In this document: in pieces, positions 37,201 through 40,200 of the stretch | How the letters are laid out: each line of letters opens with the position of its first letter | How positions within the stretch are numbered: position 1 is the first letter of the stretch | DNA from: Arion vulgaris | Lineage: Eukaryota > Mollusca > Gastropoda > Stylommatophora > Arionidae | Reading direction: 5' to 3' | NCBI GenBank assembly: GCA_020796225.1 | Contig: CM036775.1 | Location: 11,397,171 to 11,461,170 of the forward strand | DNA: 64,000 nucleotides | Program-made: the position numbers and the translations under genes | Notes under the pieces: model-generated | Told to the model about the DNA's origin: nothing | Databases searched by the model: none | The model's input: the letters and a program-made list of their open reading frames with translations, nothing else

Positions 37201-40200
37201 GTACTTTGTGATTACCTGTTTCGCCAATCAAATAGTTTTACTGCAGTTCATCTATTTGTGATTATTTCTTCTTCTTTTCTTCAACCATTTACTTCTTTAT
37301 AGAAGTGTTGGTGGGTTGGGAAAATGTAGTGATCTTATGTGTGCTTGTTCTATGGCACTTCGTAAGCTGTTATTTATTTTCTTAAGGCTGTCCTTAATGT
37401 GTCGCTCCATTTTTGCATGATCTTCCTCTTGCTCTGTACTTGTTATACTTTTTGAGTTTGGCTCTCTGTGATAGACGATACCAGCGCATTCTTGTCAGGT
37501 GTTCAAAACCATTTAATCTGTTGTTCTTTTATGAATTGCATGACTGGTTTCACATCCAGTCTTCTTCTGATTTCTTCATTTCTAATTTTGTCTCTTATTG
37601 TCACTCCTGCAGCTCTTCTAAGGTCATCAACAAATAGCTTGTCCTGAGCAGAACTTTGCCACCACAACAGTCCTCCAGAATTTCTCTCTCTCATAGGCCA
37701 GATGTCCTGCCTCTGCAGCCGTCATGTTCAAACCATCGCTTACATCCTGAATCCATCTTCTCCATGGTCTTCCTCTTCTTCTCTTTGCCGGTATGCCTCC
37801 TTCCATGATGGTCTTCTCCAGCCCTTCATATCTTTTTATATGTCCAAAATATCTCAATTTTCTTATTCGTAGCATTAGCCAATTTTCCTTGATTTTGAGT
37901 TCTTTCTGGATAGATCTATTTGTTCTCTTCTCTGTCCATGATATACGGAGGACTCTTCTGTAATACTTATATTATTCAAAAGCCTATATATGTTTTTCCA
38001 CTGCTTTATTCAATGTCCATAAGGTATATATTTGAATGTTTGAAATGATCTTGTCATCATATATTACTTAACCATATGCACCACAGGTCAACCTATTATT
38101 AGAAGATGATCAGATTCTAGATGATCTTCGTGTTATGCTCAAAGTTAGTGGTAAACCTGTTGCCAAGAAACAAATTATTGCACCACAGAATCCACCAGCT
38201 GATAACTCTTCAGATGTCAGAATTGAAGATGGAAGATTGTGGTACGACAAGAAATGGTATGTTTGTTAGAAGATTGTGGTATGATAAGAAATGGTATGTT
38301 TGTTAGGTATGACAAGAAATGGTATGTTTGTTAGAAGATTGTTGTATGATAAGAAATGGTATTTCTAGAAGATTGTGGTATGACAAGAAATGGTTCAGTT
38401 ATCCGAGGACTATCATCATAGCATTCTGGATATGTCCATAGGTGCTTCAATCTCCGCCTCAGCAAATCCAGTGCCCAACGCGCCAGTTCGATGTTGATTA
38501 ATCAGTCTCTTTGCATACTTGGTATGCCGTTCTTTACGGGCTGCACCAATCTTGACACCCATCTCTCTCAATCTGGTCAGCGAGTGGACTCGCAACCCTG
38601 AAACTCTTCTGTTCGAAAAGACTCTCTTGGTGCGTTAAGAATGTCATTTGGTCCATTGCAGCCCCCTCGGATACAGTGGCCATGCCAGCCAATCTGTCAG
38701 CTCGTTCATTACCCTGACTCATGCGTGTCCAGGATAAAAATGAAGGTTATTTCTTTGATCCCTGTCTGTACCAGTACCTCCACCCAGTTCCGTCTCACCA
38801 TTCCTGTTTCGATTTTACGAATCATACCCATGGAGTCACTGAGTATAAAAACATGAGCAAAGTCATGAGATGCCAACCACGTCACCGCCTCTGTAACCGC
38901 ACATACCTCCATTGTCAAACTACTTGTGGTTGTTGCGTAGGCCCCACTGGCCTCTCCTATTATTTTTCCTCCTGAGCGTGCAGAAATAACCCGCACACAG
39001 AAATGGTATGTTAGTTTATCTGTTTGTAAGAGTTGTTGTTGATGAGAACTGCTGAGCTTCTCATTCCTTTCATTAGGTTCACAAGTGCAATTTTTCCAGA
39101 GACCCCTAGCATTGTTGCCGGAGCTATGAAGTTTATGCTTTGTGCAATGCTCTTGGCAGGTGGCATGCCATTTCTGTGGAGAGGGGCCAAGCTATATGGG
39201 ATAGAATCCTGGTCGCCCGAGTGGTTACCGGGGTCCAAATTGGGGTGTAAAGAATAGAACCACTGTTACCTGCCACGCATGTCGTAAGAGGCGACTAAGT
39301 AGGTTGGGAGTGGGGCTAGCTACCCCACACCGTAAAAACACTAGATGGCTACAGAACCGAGAGCGAACCGAGTAAACGCTGGCTGAAACCGGAAACATCG
39401 CCGAAGGATAAGCACCAGAGCTCCTAATGGTACTGAAGATGTGACGTAAAACACACCAATGCCAAGGCTGCATGAATCAGATTTCCACATGAATAGAATT
39501 TATGGGGAGGTCTGGTACATCAGTCTGGCGGTGATCGCGAGAGAATCCCGTGCAATGAAGTCAATCCTTCGCTTTAGACTGCTGCCTCCAGTGGTTCTCT
39601 GAAACTTCTTTACTTGGGGGCCATTATTGTGTCTGTCGCACTCCATGCTTGGGAAAGGTTTAAACAGCACGTTATGATATGAGTGGATGTTGCCCATTGC
39701 GTCTTCCAGCCTTCAGAGGCATATGTGGGTTTACTGTCCTGGACATGCATTTGTTTGCATCATTGAATTGACTATCTGGGAGTTGAACGTTCAGTCATTT
39801 ATGACATGCTGTTATGTAACTACTAATGATGTACTTACCATCCTGTAGCCACCAGGAATGTACTGTTATATGACCACCTCCTTCTTCTTCTGCGTCGCCG
39901 GTATGAAATCAGGTGTAGCCATGGCGCCTGGTATGAAATCAGGTGTAGCCATGGCGCCTGGTGTGGTGCTTCTGACTGATTTTTCCGTGAAAGTCTGCTT
40001 ACTGTTTTATTGAAACTATAGCTATAGAAGTTTCTAACCTCCAGAAGCTTACGTGGATATACTGTCTCCTGGGCATGCGGGTGTTTACGGTAAAGAGAGA
40101 GCGGAAAGGCTTGCATCGATTGTTGGGGAGTTGAAGTGGATAAGGGGGGTGTTCTTCGGTCTTTTCGCGACTGTCTGTTGGATGAGGACACTAAAATCGA

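Larger units (their letters stand above)
35723..38081 (+). other. SUDS3: U12-type AT-AC intron in SUDS3
   Basis: The intron starts ATATCCTTTT and ends GCAC. A branch-site match TTACTTAAC (38064-38072; consensus TTCCTTAAC) puts the branch adenosine about 10 nt from the 3' end. Using AC as the acceptor restores the split codon and gives ...[18 protein letters not shown], paralleling KRRKPAPAQLNYLLTDEQ of human SUDS3. No GT-AG choice does this. It is 2359 nt long and filled with LINE and SINE pieces. Confidence 0.88.
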
